Part shown: positions 48,112-57,795 of the stretch, piece after piece
How the letters are laid out: each line of letters opens with the position of its first letter
How positions within the stretch are numbered: the stretch's first letter is position 1
Origin: Glaciimonas sp. PCH181
Lineage (GTDB): Bacteria; Pseudomonadota; Gammaproteobacteria; Burkholderiales; Burkholderiaceae_D
Assembly (NCBI RefSeq): GCF_003056055.1
Contig: NZ_PYFP01000002.1
Location: 1,178,001 to 1,242,000, forward strand
Direction of reading: 5' to 3'
DNA length: 64,000 bases
The notes under the pieces: model-generated
What the model was told of the DNA's origin: nothing
The model's input: only the letters and a program-made list of their open reading frames with translations
Databases searched by the model: none
Position numbers and translations under genes: made by a program

Positions 48112-48645
48112 TTAAGCTGCCAGCGCAACATGTAACTGTTGCAGCTTGGCGCGTACCGATGTGTCCAGCACTTCGTCGCCAACTATCACACGCACTCCAC
48201 CAATTAGCGCACTGTCGACTTTGACAGCAGGGTTGAGCTTGCGGCCGAATTTCTTTTCCAACGTGACCAGCAGTTCTTGCACTTGTGCATCAGATAACTC
48301 AAAAGCACTGGTGATTTCAACATCGGCGGCACCTTCCTGGGCATTTTTCAGCACATGGAATTGCTCAGCGATTTCTGGCAAGGCGATCAAACGACCATTT
48401 GCAACCAGCGTGTTGACAAAGTTTTTGGCTTCGTCAGTCAACGGTGATTTCAACAGCGCAAGAAAGATGTCAGCAACCTGCTGATGTGTCACTGCGGGAT
48501 TTTGCGCCAATGCCTGAACATCTCGATGAGCAGCAACTTGTGCCATCTCATTGATCAAACCAGACCATGCAACCAAATCTTGCGACTTGGCTACACGGAA
48601 CAGCGCATCTGCGTAAGGGCGGGCAATCGTTGCGATTTCAGCCAT
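48112..48645 (-). CDS. atpH: ATP synthase delta chain
   Basis: 177 residues. OSCP/delta family: [36 protein letters not shown], and the C-terminal signature [19 protein letters not shown]. Joins F1 to the peripheral stalk. Starts 2 nt after the atpF stop. Confidence 0.97.
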   Translation of the reverse strand: MAEIATIARPYADALFRVAKSQDLVAWSGLINEMAQVAAHRDVQALAQNPAVTHQQVADIFLALLKSPLTDEAKNFVNTLVANGRLIALPEIAEQFHVLKNAQEGAADVEITSAFELSDAQVQELLVTLEKKFGRKLNPAVKVDSALIGGVRVIVGDEVLDTSVRAKLQQLHVALAA

Positions 48646-48647
48646 GA

Positions 48648-49118
48648 TTACAGCTCTGTTTTCAGTTGGTTCAACAAATCGGCGTGGGCCGCTGCGTTGA
48701 CTTCGCGCTTCAGAATCTGTTCTGCGCCTTTAACAGCCAGAGTAACAACTTCATCGCGCAAACCTTCGCGTGCTTTAGTTACTTGCTGATCTGCATCCGC
48801 TTTAGCATTGCTAACGATACGTGCTGCTTCTTCAGAGGCCGTTTTTTTGGCGTCATCAATAATCAGCTGAGCGCGCTTTTCAGCCTCGCCAATACGCTTT
48901 TGACCTTCGTCGCGCGCTGATGCCATTTCTGCCTGTACCCGCTTTTCAGAGGCTGCCAGATCTGCCTTGCCGCGATCAGCGGCTGCCAGGCCGTCCGCAA
49001 TCTTCTTGGTACGCTCATCGAGCGCTTTCATCAACGGCGGCCACACGAATTTCATCGTGAAGCCGGCGAGGATAAAGAAGACCACGAACTGCGCAAACAA
49101 TGTTGCATTTAAGTTCAC
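48648..49118 (-). CDS. atpF: ATP synthase subunit b
   Basis: 156 residues. One N-terminal membrane helix ([20 protein letters not shown]) and a long, charged coiled-coil rich in Ala/Glu/Lys. Peripheral stalk of Fo. Length is standard for proteobacterial b. Confidence 0.97.
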   Translation of the reverse strand: MNLNATLFAQFVVFFILAGFTMKFVWPPLMKALDERTKKIADGLAAADRGKADLAASEKRVQAEMASARDEGQKRIGEAEKRAQLIIDDAKKTASEEAARIVSNAKADADQQVTKAREGLRDEVVTLAVKGAEQILKREVNAAAHADLLNQLKTEL

Positions 49119-49190
49119 GGTAATTTCCTTCTCAGAATAACGTGTGCTGAAATAATTTCAGCAAAATGAGAATCGGCTATGCTGCCCGAA

Positions 49191-49475
<285 letters not shown>

Positions 49476-49569
49476 TCAAAAAAATAAACCACAAAAACCT
49501 ACTACTGCCGGGAGTGCCGCTCAGAGCGCCTGACACTGATTGTCCGAGGCGGCATGTTATCCCCGCATC

Positions 49570-50397
49570 TTAATGTTTTTCGTGCGCCTGACCGATGTAG
49601 ACAAGGGTCAACATCATGAAAATGAATGCTTGCAGCAACACGATTAAGATGTGGAAAATCGCCCAGATCGAACCAGCAATCACGTGTCCGACGAAACCAA
49701 ATGTGGTGGCGGCAGAACCCAGCAATGCAATCAACAGGAACAACAACTCACCGGCGTACATATTGCCGAACAGTCGCATTCCCAACGATACGGTTTTTGC
49801 AGCGAATTCGATAAGATTCAATAACAGATTGAAAGGGGCCAGCCAGATACCGAAAGGCGCCGCCAACAATTCATGCACAAAGCCGCCTACGCCTTTGATC
49901 TTGACGCTATAAAACAGCATCAGGACTAGCACACCCAAGGCAATTCCCATCGTGCCGTTCAAGTCGGCAGTCGGTACAGCGCGGTGATGCGAAATGATGC
50001 CATCCAGTCCAACCAGCTTGAAGAAGCTTGAGAACATATCAACCGGCAGGAAATCGAGCGAGTTCATCAGGGCAACCCACACAAAAACTGTCAGTGCAAG
50101 CGGCGCGATGAAGCTGCGGTCGCCATGAACGATTTCTTTAGACTGGTTTTCGACCATCTCGACCATCATCTCGACGAAAGCCTGAAAACGGCCTGGTACG
50201 CCAGCGGTCGCGCCACGTGCTGCCACATACATCAGCAAGCAACCGAGTACACCGGCAAACACTGACCAGAAAACGGTATCGATATTGATGACGGAAAAAT
50301 CAACAATTTTAGATTGGTGACTCGTCGCAAGATGTCCAAGGTGATGGACAATATATTCGGAGGGCGTAAGAGGTGCGTCGAGAACAGCTGCAGTCAT
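49570..50397 (-). CDS. atpB: ATP synthase subunit a
   Basis: 275 residues with several membrane helices. The essential Arg lies in [20 protein letters not shown]. Proton channel of Fo. Start overlaps the atpI stop (ATGA at 50394-50397). Confidence 0.97.
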   Translation of the reverse strand: MTAAVLDAPLTPSEYIVHHLGHLATSHQSKIVDFSVINIDTVFWSVFAGVLGCLLMYVAARGATAGVPGRFQAFVEMMVEMVENQSKEIVHGDRSFIAPLALTVFVWVALMNSLDFLPVDMFSSFFKLVGLDGIISHHRAVPTADLNGTMGIALGVLVLMLFYSVKIKGVGGFVHELLAAPFGIWLAPFNLLLNLIEFAAKTVSLGMRLFGNMYAGELLFLLIALLGSAATTFGFVGHVIAGSIWAIFHILIVLLQAFIFMMLTLVYIGQAHEKH

Positions 50398-50738
50398 GAT
50401 TGGCGTCTAAATAGTAAGATAAAGTAACTTTTCAGCACCACGATAAAGCTGACGACAAAAGCCAGCCAATTGACACCGTGGTACAACCATACAACTGCGC
50501 CCAAGAGCGCAACCGTCGTAGCAATTTTGATAAACTCACCGATAAAAAACGATATCGGGTTCGCGCCGCCAGGTTTGCGCGCGCTGAAAAAAAGGCGCAG
50601 TGCAAATAAACCATTCGGCACTGCACAACACATGCCACCGAGCAGTGCGGAAATAAATCCCGACATCCCACCCAATAGCCCTGCCACACCTGCAACAACG
50701 ACTGTGACGATAAATTGCAAGAGCACAATACGCAACAT
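50394..50738 (-). CDS. atpI: ATP synthase assembly factor AtpI
   Basis: About 114 residues from ATG 50738, supported by AGGA 5-8 nt upstream; a longer frame begins at 50786. Four hydrophobic segments and the [18 protein letters not shown] segment fit AtpI. It helps c-ring assembly. First gene of the atp operon. Confidence 0.9.
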   Translation of the reverse strand: MLRIVLLQFIVTVVVAGVAGLLGGMSGFISALLGGMCCAVPNGLFALRLFFSARKPGGANPISFFIGEFIKIATTVALLGAVVWLYHGVNWLAFVVSFIVVLKSYFILLFRRQS

Positions 50739-50807
50739 ACTGATCCTAAATTGTGCAGAACCGGGCGTCCAGATGAGTGCGCTCACGGCAGTTTTAGAAG
50801 CCCGAGG

Positions 50808-50837
50808 ATTATACGATCAGCATGTTGTTCACGTCAA
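50808..50837 (-). promoter_or_regulatory. Probable promoter of the atp operon
   Basis: On the minus strand TTGACG (50837-50832) is followed after 18 bp by a perfect TATAAT (50813-50808), 69 bp upstream of the atpI ATG and in the spacer after parB. Confidence 0.75.
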
Positions 50838-51024
50838 ACTTTTGCAAAAGAATCATAAGCTTATGTCACGCGATACAACAGTTTTGGAACCGCCAGGTTG
50901 TGCCAGTCTGTCCCTTCCCTGCCGCCAATCACTGCGATTGCTTGCCGCATCGAGGTGATTGTCTGCACCAATATTGTGAAATGTGTCCAGCCATGACGTC
51001 CCGAATGACGGTAATGTTGCGACC

Positions 51025-51924
51025 TTACTCCGGTCCTCGAAGGCGGGTAATCAATCCATCCAGCGTATCCAGATCGGAAAAATCAATAATTAACTGGCCG
51101 CGATTTTTTGCACCGGTCTTGATCGTCACCAACGTTGCCAGTAAATCGGATAACTCTTCTTCCAGGCGTGCGATGTCACGCGACTTATCCTTACTTTTAC
51201 CGAGCGGACGCGCGACCGCGTTTTGTTCAGCAGTGGTACGCGTAACCAGTTTCTCGGCATCGCGCACTGACATCCGCTTTGCGACAACTTGATTCGCCAA
51301 CGTGATCTGCGTCGCCGCGTCCACTGCCAGCAATGCACGGGCGTGGCCCATGTCAATGTCACCGGCCATCAACATGGTTTGAACTGGCTTGGCCAGATTC
51401 AATAAGCGCAGCAAATTCGATACCGCACTGCGCGAGCGTCCAACTGAAAGCGCCGCCTTTTCATGCGTGAAATCGAAATCGGTAATCAGGCGATGAATAC
51501 CCTGCGCTTCTTCTAGCGGATTCAGATCTTCACGTTGAATGTTTTCGATCAGCGCCATTGCTGCCGTGGCCTGATCATCGACATCCTTCACCAACACCGG
51601 CACTTCTATCAGTCCGGCAATTTGCGCAGCACGATAACGCCGTTCACCGGCAATAATTTCGTAATGCTGAGCACCGTTTTTTTGCGCAATCGGGCGCACC
51701 AGAATCGGTTGCAACAAGCCCTGCTCTTTAATCGAGGCTGCCAACTCGGCAAGCGCACCTTCATCCATGCGCGTACGCGGCTGATATTTACCGGCCTGCA
51801 TCACGGCAACCGGCAATACCGAAGGCGCGCCGGGAATGGTCGGAACTGCTTCGGTAATATCGGTCGAACCGCCTAGCAGTGCATCCAGGCCGCGGCCCAG
51901 GCCTTTTGATTTTTTCGTTGCCAT
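51025..51924 (-). CDS. parB: Chromosome partitioning protein ParB
   Basis: About 299 residues from ATG 51924 (MATKKSKGLGRGLDALLGG, the usual ParB start). A GTG at 51948 overlapping the parA stop is an alternative. CTPase-domain motifs: GERRYRAAQ and ENIQREDLNPLEEAQG; HTH region SVGRSRSAVSNLLRLLNL. Binds parS and spreads as a CTP-dependent clamp. Three parS sites are at 56.8-57.5 kb. Confidence 0.97.
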   Translation of the reverse strand: MATKKSKGLGRGLDALLGGSTDITEAVPTIPGAPSVLPVAVMQAGKYQPRTRMDEGALAELAASIKEQGLLQPILVRPIAQKNGAQHYEIIAGERRYRAAQIAGLIEVPVLVKDVDDQATAAMALIENIQREDLNPLEEAQGIHRLITDFDFTHEKAALSVGRSRSAVSNLLRLLNLAKPVQTMLMAGDIDMGHARALLAVDAATQITLANQVVAKRMSVRDAEKLVTRTTAEQNAVARPLGKSKDKSRDIARLEEELSDLLATLVTIKTGAKNRGQLIIDFSDLDTLDGLITRLRGPE

Positions 51925-51944
51925 AATTATCTTTACGTTACCAA

Positions 51945-52715
51945 TCACATTGTTTTGATACGCTCGACCATCTCGGCACCAAACGCAATATAGGCCTGCG
52001 CCCCTTTCGAAGCGGGATCAAAACAGACGCCCGGCATGCCATACGACGGCGCTTCGGCCAGACGTACATTGCGCGGGATGACGGTTTTAAAAACCTTATC
52101 GCCAAAATGCTGCTCAAGCTCTGTCGATACCTGCTGCGACAGCGTCATACGCGGGTCGAACATTACTCGTAATAAACCGATAATTTTCAAATCGGTATTT
52201 AAATTTGCATGAACTTTTTTAATGGTATTGACCAAATCCGACAGACCTTCAAGCGCATAGTATTCGCACTGCATCGGAATGATCACGCCGTTCGCTGCAC
52301 ACAAGCCGTTCAGGGTTAACAACGACAGTGCTGGCGGACAATCGATCAAAATAAAATCGTATTCATCGGCGATACTGGCAATCGCATCCTTAAGACGTTT
52401 TTCGCGATTTTCCAGCTCTACCATTTCAACTTCAGCGCCAGCCAATTCACGGTTCGCTGGCAACACATCAAAATTGCCTGTTTCAGAAACCACGCGCACG
52501 CTTTTGATATTCGCCATGCCCAACAGCACTTCGTAAATCGAGCCCTTTAATGTGCCCTTATTGATACCCGCCCCCATCGTCGCGTTTCCTTGCGGATCGA
52601 GATCGGCCAGCAATACACGTTGATTGAGTTGAGCCAAGCCAGCGGCCAGATTAACAGCAGTAGTTGTTTTACCAACTCCACCTTTTTGATTGGCGACGCA
52701 GAATATTTTTGCCAT
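51945..52715 (-). CDS. parA: Chromosome partitioning ATPase ParA
   Basis: 256 residues. Deviant Walker A KGGVGKTTTAVNLAAGLA (about 10-27), DLDPQGNATMGAG, and FILIDCPPALSLLTLNGL (Walker B). With ParB moves the origin region. Directly upstream of parB with a tight junction. Confidence 0.98.
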   Translation of the reverse strand: MAKIFCVANQKGGVGKTTTAVNLAAGLAQLNQRVLLADLDPQGNATMGAGINKGTLKGSIYEVLLGMANIKSVRVVSETGNFDVLPANRELAGAEVEMVELENREKRLKDAIASIADEYDFILIDCPPALSLLTLNGLCAANGVIIPMQCEYYALEGLSDLVNTIKKVHANLNTDLKIIGLLRVMFDPRMTLSQQVSTELEQHFGDKVFKTVIPRNVRLAEAPSYGMPGVCFDPASKGAQAYIAFGAEMVERIKTM

Positions 52716-52738
52716 GTAATGAAATCGTTATATTGTTA

Positions 52739-53371
52739 TTAATTGGTCGTCAGCTTAATCCCAAAGCCAATCAGGAAAATTCCTGCGACTTTAGAAGCAA
52801 AAGCAGTGATGAGACGGTGGCGCGCCAAATGTTTAGCAGCAGCATTGCCTACCAGCACAAGCAGACTACCGTAAATTGCCGAGCAGCTGGAAATGATTAA
52901 GCCCATTGTCAGAAAAGTGATACTGCCGCGCTGTGTCACTGGATTGATAAACAGCGGGAAAAAAGCCATGTAAAAAATGATTGCCTTAGGATTAATCAGC
53001 GTCACAAAAAAACCGCGACGCAAATCCGCAAGATTTGAAAACGGTGTCAGCCCGCTCGCGCCGCCACTTTTTGCCCGTAGTAATTTAAATCCCAGATAAG
53101 CCAGATAAACAGCGCCGAGATATTGGACGCCTTTAAATAAAATCAGATTCGCATGCAACAATGCCGCGACGCCGATTGCAGCCAGAAACATCAGCACTGC
53201 ATCGCCCATCATGACCCCTGCCATCGCTGCAAAGCCACCCCGTAAACCATTTTTTCCTGCGCTGGACAACAGGCAAAACGTGCCCGGTCCCGGCAACATC
53301 AAAAAGACGACCGTCGCGGCAATCAATTGCCAAACGTCAGTAATACCGAAGGTGTTAAAAAATGCGTTCAT
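52739..53371 (-). CDS. LysE/RhtB-family amino acid exporter
   Basis: About 210 residues; start ATG 53371 preferred over 53374 because GGAG is 5 nt upstream of it. Several membrane segments and the LysE start TVVFLMLPGPGTFCLLSSAG, followed by GFFVTLINPKAIIFYMAFFP. Probable exporter of an amino acid; substrate unknown. A LysE-type gene between rsmG and parA is common in betaproteobacteria as I recall. Confidence 0.92.
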   Translation of the reverse strand: MNAFFNTFGITDVWQLIAATVVFLMLPGPGTFCLLSSAGKNGLRGGFAAMAGVMMGDAVLMFLAAIGVAALLHANLILFKGVQYLGAVYLAYLGFKLLRAKSGGASGLTPFSNLADLRRGFFVTLINPKAIIFYMAFFPLFINPVTQRGSITFLTMGLIISSCSAIYGSLLVLVGNAAAKHLARHRLITAFASKVAGIFLIGFGIKLTTN

Positions 53372-53389
53372 CATCGCTCCAACGCTTGA

Positions 53390-53959
53390 TTAGTCTTGTT
53401 TAGTCTTGACCAGCTTACTGACATCAAATCCTTGCGCGGCGACTTTGGTCAGCGCACTCTGATACACAGCATCCGGCAACGATGGTGAGCGCGACAACAC
53501 CCATAAATAATTGCGCCCCGGCTCGCCCACTACGGCATACGAATAATCCGATGCCAGCTCAAGCACCCAATAATCGCCCCAGACCATCGGCAGCCATGCC
53601 AACCATGCCGGTGCAAAACGCACTTTTAATTTAGCGTTGCTGGCCGTATCCACAACCCGCGCAACCCCGGCCGCTTTCACCACTGCCCCGTCGCTTTTCT
53701 GGCAACGATTCAACACGTCAATATTGCCATCGGTGCGCGTACTATATTCGGCAGTAACGTTGCCGCTGCACTTTTTCTGAAAGCTATTTGGAAAGCGTGC
53801 AATTTCGTACCATTTTCCGACATAGCGGGCCAAGTCTACAGAAGACACAGCCGTTACCGGAGATGCGATTATCGTTCCAACGCCTGCCGCATTTTGTGCC
53901 AGCATGGTGGAAGGCGGTATCGCCATCAACAACGCCAATAAGCCAAAATATTTTTTCAT
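53390..53959 (-). CDS. blc: Lipocalin family protein (Blc-like)
   Basis: 189 residues. Signal peptide MKKYFGLLALLMAIPPSTMLA without a clear lipobox. Lipocalin motif YVGKWYEIARFPNSFQKKC and later YWVLELASDYSYAVVGEPGR and YLWVLSRSP. Blc-type proteins bind lysophospholipids in the envelope. Begins 2 nt after the rsmG stop, so it is in the mnmG-rsmG-parAB transcription unit, an unusual extra. Confidence 0.92.
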   Translation of the reverse strand: MKKYFGLLALLMAIPPSTMLAQNAAGVGTIIASPVTAVSSVDLARYVGKWYEIARFPNSFQKKCSGNVTAEYSTRTDGNIDVLNRCQKSDGAVVKAAGVARVVDTASNAKLKVRFAPAWLAWLPMVWGDYWVLELASDYSYAVVGEPGRNYLWVLSRSPSLPDAVYQSALTKVAAQGFDVSKLVKTKQD

Positions 53960-53961
53960 GA

Positions 53962-54627
53962 TCAGGCCCGTCGAATGTAAATCAGATGGCGCTCCGCATC
54001 CAGACCCGGCACCAAAATCGGACGCACTTCAGTGACTTTCCAGCCATTGGGCAAGCGCGCTATTTCATCATCCGGCTGCACACCTTTTAGCGCAATGAAC
54101 TGACCATCGTCGGTCAGCAAATGCGCCGACCAGTTGATAAAGTCGGACAGCTCGGCAAAAGCCCGCGAAGTAATCACATCAAACTTTTGCGGGACTTCTA
54201 ATTGCTCTACACGCGCCGTGTGTACGCGTACATTTTTCAGGCCCATTTCTGCTTTGACCTGCGTCAGAAATGCCGTTTTTTTATGCACGGTATCAATCAT
54301 AGACACTCGCATTTCCGGCTGCGATGTCATGCCCCAGATCGCCAACACCATACCAGGCAAGCCGCCGCCAGCGCCTACATCCAGGACATTTTTTGCGCCT
54401 ATAAATGCAGGGATCACCGCCAGTGAATCCAGCAAATGATGCGTCATCATTTGCGCCGGCTCCCGGATTGAGGTCAGGTTATAGGTACGATTCCATTTTG
54501 CCAGCAAAGCCAGATAAGCCAACAATTGCGTCTGTTGCACGTCATTCAGGCCAATGCCCAGTTTCTGCGCACCGTCCCGCAAAGTTGCAGCAAGCGCGCC
54601 ATCTACGTTGGTATCTACTTCACTCAT
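53962..54627 (-). CDS. rsmG: 16S rRNA 7-methylguanosine-527 methyltransferase RsmG
   Basis: 221 residues. GidB family: KWNRTYNLTSIREPAQMMTH, SAM site VLDVGAGGGLPGMVLAIW, and VITSRAFAELSDFINW. Methylates G527 of 16S rRNA. 64 nt after mnmG. Confidence 0.97.
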   Translation of the reverse strand: MSEVDTNVDGALAATLRDGAQKLGIGLNDVQQTQLLAYLALLAKWNRTYNLTSIREPAQMMTHHLLDSLAVIPAFIGAKNVLDVGAGGGLPGMVLAIWGMTSQPEMRVSMIDTVHKKTAFLTQVKAEMGLKNVRVHTARVEQLEVPQKFDVITSRAFAELSDFINWSAHLLTDDGQFIALKGVQPDDEIARLPNGWKVTEVRPILVPGLDAERHLIYIRRA

Positions 54628-54691
54628 GCCAGCAATCCTTTGCTATTTAATGTATTCAACTTAGCCACGTATCGGTTATCCCGGTATCAGA

Positions 54692-56629
54692 TTACGCTGC
54701 TTGCTCGTCGCCATCCACGCGTTTGTCGGCTTTTTTCATGCTGCCTTTTTTCAGATGTACCAGCAATAACGACAGCGCGGCAGGCGTTACACCGGCAATC
54801 CGAGAAGCCTGACCAAAAGTTTCTGGACGCTGTTGATGCAATTTTTGCCGTACTTCCATCGATAGCGATTGCACTTGCAGATAATCGAAATCGGCTGGCA
54901 ATTTCAGATTTTCGCTGTGCTCGTGGCGCTCTACTTCGCGCGCCTGACGATCAATGTAGCCGGCGTATTTAACCTGAATTTCCACCTGCTCTTTGACCGT
55001 ATCGTCTTGCACGCCGGGCCCGCCTAAATCCTGACCATCGATGCCTTTTAGGGTGACAAGCGCATCATAAGTAACGTTGGGACGGCGCAACAAATCTACC
55101 AATGCATACTCACGTTCAATTGCTTTTCCAACAACTCTTTCTGCTTCAGCATCCGACAAAATCCGCGGGTTAACCCAGGTCGAACGCAAGCGTTCCATTT
55201 CCATTGCCACTGCTTCGCGTTTTTTCTCGAACTGTTCCCATTGCGCATCGCCAACACATCCTAATTGACGACCGATTTCGGTCAGGCGCAGATCGGCGTT
55301 ATCTTCGCGCAAACTCAAGCGATATTCGGCACGGCTGGTGAACATCCGATACGGTTCAAGCACGCCCTGCGTAATCAAATCATCGACCAACACGCCCAGA
55401 TAAGCTTCGTCGCGGCGTGGAGTCCAGGCATCTCGCTCCTGAGTCTGCAAGGCGGCATTTAAGCCCGCCAGCATGCCTTGTGCAGCAGCTTCTTCGTAAC
55501 CGGTCGTGCCATTGATCTGACCAGCAAAATACAGACCGCTAATCGACTTGGTTTCAAGCGAAGCCTTCAGTCCACGTGGATCGAAATAATCATATTCAAT
55601 CGCATAGCCGGGACGCAAAATATGGGCGTTCTCCAAACCAACCATCGACTGTACCAACGCCAGTTGCACATCAAATGGCAAACTGGTAGAGATGCCATTT
55701 GGATAATATTCGTTGGTCGTCAGGCCTTCTGGTTCCAAAAATATCTGATGCGAATCCTTGCCCGCAAAGCGATGAATTTTGTCTTCAATCGACGGACAAT
55801 AGCGCGGACCTACGCCCTCGATCACGCCGGTATACATCGGGCTACGATCAAGGCCAGCACGAATAATGTCATGCGTTTGTAAATTGGTATGCGTAATCCA
55901 GCACGGCATTTGGGCCGGATGCATGGCGGCGTTACCCATGACCGAAAATACCGGAACAGAATCAAGATCGCCGGGCTGCGGTTGCATCAAAGAAAAATCG
56001 ATCGTGCGACCATCAATCCGTGGCGGCGTGCCGGTTTTCAAACGGCCTTGCGGCAACTTCAATTCTTTCAATCGGGCCGACAATGAAATCGCAGGCGGAT
56101 CGCCCGCCCTGCCCGCCGCGTAGTTATTCAAGCCGACATGAATTTTGCCGTCAAGGAAAGTACCTGCAGTCAAGACCACAGCGCGGCTCAGAAAGCGAAT
56201 ACCGACTTGCGTGACAGCGCCAACTACGCGATCGCCTTCGACGATCAAATCATCCACGGCCTGCTGAAACAGCCATAAATTCGGTTGATTTTCGAGACGT
56301 GAACGGATCGCCTGTTTGTACAGAATACGATCAGCTTGAGCGCGGGTTGCACGGACTGCCGGGCCTTTGGAGGAGTTTAAGATCCGGAACTGGATTCCGG
56401 CTTCATCCGTGGCGATCGCCATCGCGCCACCCATTGCATCGACCTCTTTTACCAAATGGCCTTTGCCAATCCCACCGATCGAGGGATTGCAGGACATTTG
56501 ACCAAGGGTCTCAATGTTATGGGTGAGCAATAAGGTTTTTTGGCCCATGCGCGCTGAAGCCAGGGCAGCTTCGGTGCCAGCATGGCCGCCACCGACAACG
56601 ATTACATCAAAATTTGTAGGAAAGAGCAT
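54692..56629 (-). CDS. mnmG: tRNA uridine-5-carboxymethylaminomethyl modification enzyme MnmG
   Basis: About 645 residues from ATG 56629 ([18 protein letters not shown]). FAD site [17 protein letters not shown], then [20 protein letters not shown], and the GidA signature [16 protein letters not shown]-terminal helical domain ends in [19 protein letters not shown]. Partner of MnmE. First gene of the mnmG-rsmG-lipocalin-lysE-parA-parB unit; a TATAAT-like -10 is at 56664-56669 on the minus strand. Confidence 0.97.
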   Translation of the reverse strand: MLFPTNFDVIVVGGGHAGTEAALASARMGQKTLLLTHNIETLGQMSCNPSIGGIGKGHLVKEVDAMGGAMAIATDEAGIQFRILNSSKGPAVRATRAQADRILYKQAIRSRLENQPNLWLFQQAVDDLIVEGDRVVGAVTQVGIRFLSRAVVLTAGTFLDGKIHVGLNNYAAGRAGDPPAISLSARLKELKLPQGRLKTGTPPRIDGRTIDFSLMQPQPGDLDSVPVFSVMGNAAMHPAQMPCWITHTNLQTHDIIRAGLDRSPMYTGVIEGVGPRYCPSIEDKIHRFAGKDSHQIFLEPEGLTTNEYYPNGISTSLPFDVQLALVQSMVGLENAHILRPGYAIEYDYFDPRGLKASLETKSISGLYFAGQINGTTGYEEAAAQGMLAGLNAALQTQERDAWTPRRDEAYLGVLVDDLITQGVLEPYRMFTSRAEYRLSLREDNADLRLTEIGRQLGCVGDAQWEQFEKKREAVAMEMERLRSTWVNPRILSDAEAERVVGKAIEREYALVDLLRRPNVTYDALVTLKGIDGQDLGGPGVQDDTVKEQVEIQVKYAGYIDRQAREVERHEHSENLKLPADFDYLQVQSLSMEVRQKLHQQRPETFGQASRIAGVTPAALSLLLVHLKKGSMKKADKRVDGDEQAA

Positions 56630-56841
56630 AGTGCGCCTCGATGAGACGGTGAACAGAGGCGTGATTATAAATCCATTTGACACCCACCGCCCGCTTGTTG
56701 GCCGCACTTGTGGTATTGATGCCCGATATTAATAACTTTTATCGATAGCGTGGCGCAATAGATGCGCCGACGGCCATTACACGATTCCAACTCTCATAAG
56801 TAACAAACTTGCCCGCACGACATTCTGGTCTAAATTTTATG

Positions 56842-56855
56842 GTTTCACGTGAAAC
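56842..56855. promoter_or_regulatory. parS: parS site 1
   Basis: GTTTCACGTGAAAC, the perfect 14-bp ParB-binding palindrome, inside the TauE/SafE remnant 213 bp upstream of the mnmG start. Confidence 0.95.
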
Positions 56856-56889
56856 ATTCAGTCCAACAATTCCAGAGAATGTAGAAATT

Positions 56890-56903
56890 GTTTCACGTGA
56901 AAC
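56890..56903. promoter_or_regulatory. parS: parS site 2
   Basis: GTTTCACGTGAAAC, with flanks giving the full 16-bp TGTTTCACGTGAAACA consensus at 56889-56904, 48 bp from site 1. Confidence 0.96.
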
Positions 56904-57527
56904 AAATGCTTTTATTTCAAAAAGGGGTCGTAACCGGTTTTTAAAATCAATATTAAAAACCCGTATAAATAGAAAAATCAGAGCGCTACCCCTACCAGGA
57001 CCAAAAAGCCCATCATAAAACCCGATTCCACATCCAATCAATATGGCTACCACTAATAAAATGAATAGCAAAGCTCGACGGATTGCGTCGATGGGAATAT
57101 GGGTGACGGTAACGGTGCCAAGAAATGAAAATAAAAAAGTCCCCGTAGCTGCGGGAACCACCGCGCTCCAAGCCATCTTTACCCGTCGTCCAAAACTCAC
57201 CGCCGCTGCGCTAGTACCAAATATCCCAGCCAACTTATTGGTACCAAAAGTAGTGGCTGGCGCTGTCGTCGGCAAAATAGAAAATATCGCCGGAATTTGT
57301 ATCAATCCACCCCACCCCACGACAGCATCAATTAATCCAGCAAGAAAACCAGCAACCGCCAAAAGTGCGTAACTCAGCATGAAATCGGGAAATATCAAAC
57401 ATATTCCGCCTTGAGTTGAGTACCAAATAATAAAGAGGTGTGACGAATGGATAGCAAAAAAATGATCGTATTGAAGTAGGTAAATTCGGGAGGCCCAATT
57501 TTACCGATTGATAAACAGCATGGGATG

Positions 57528-57541
57528 GTTTCACGTGAAAC
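57528..57541. promoter_or_regulatory. parS: parS site 3
   Basis: A third GTTTCACGTGAAAC, 638 bp from site 2, in the spacer upstream of the haem operon. All three lie about 5-6 kb from parAB. Confidence 0.95.
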
Positions 57542-57667
57542 AAAATAGGCTCATTCAGCGTCATGTCCAACGAAACCACCGGCATAGCAATGCCCTTTTC
57601 CAATGCAGATAAATCTAATTTCGATGAAGATAAATTCATCCAAATTTTTAATATTAATATTTCACAA

Positions 57668-57684
57668 ATGAGAATAGTTCTCAT
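57668..57684. promoter_or_regulatory. Fur box upstream of the haem uptake operon
   Basis: ATGAGAA-TAG-TTCTCAT is a perfect 7-3-7 dyad resembling betaproteobacterial Fur boxes of the ATGAGAAT..TTCTCAT type. It immediately precedes TATAAT (57686-57691), the presumed -10, so iron-Fur binding would block transcription. Confidence 0.85.
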
Positions 57685-57685
57685 C

Positions 57686-57691
57686 TATAAT
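57686..57691 (+). promoter_or_regulatory. -10 hexamer of the haem uptake operon
   Basis: Perfect TATAAT, 105 nt upstream of the receptor ATG; -35 poorly conserved and partly covered by the Fur box. Confidence 0.65.
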
Positions 57692-57795
57692 GATCCGCAT
57701 TAGTTGCACAGCTTTCGCTGATGCAATTTCCCTTTTCAGCCAGCCACCTCTAACGTCGCCAGCCAGCAAGCATTTTATTGTCTCTGGAGTACGTT

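Larger units (their letters stand above)
56739..57380 (-). pseudogene. Truncated TauE/SafE-family permease overrun by parS sites
   Basis: From ATG 57380 the first 150 or so residues are TauE/SafE-like (AGFLAGLIDAVVGWGGLIQI, TTFGTNKLAGIFGTSAAAVS, GFYDGLFGPGRGSALIFLFI). After FNIDFKNRL homology ends. The remaining frame translates through two parS sites as VSRET twice and stops at 56739. A normal member has another 80-100 residues with further membrane segments. This is a gene remnant, or a fusion read-through; transport activity is unlikely. Confidence 0.75.
57381..57795. other. Spacer between TauE remnant and the haem receptor gene
   Basis: 415 bp with parS site 3, an A+T-rich stretch at 57620-57665, and the Fur box with promoter at 57668-57691. 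No gene seen. No DnaA boxes found here. Confidence 0.6.

Noticed and set aside
57328..57684. 118-codon leftward frame over the TauE remnant start and parS site 3
   Set aside because: Reads through the parS site and Fur region with no homology; its start overlaps the Fur box.
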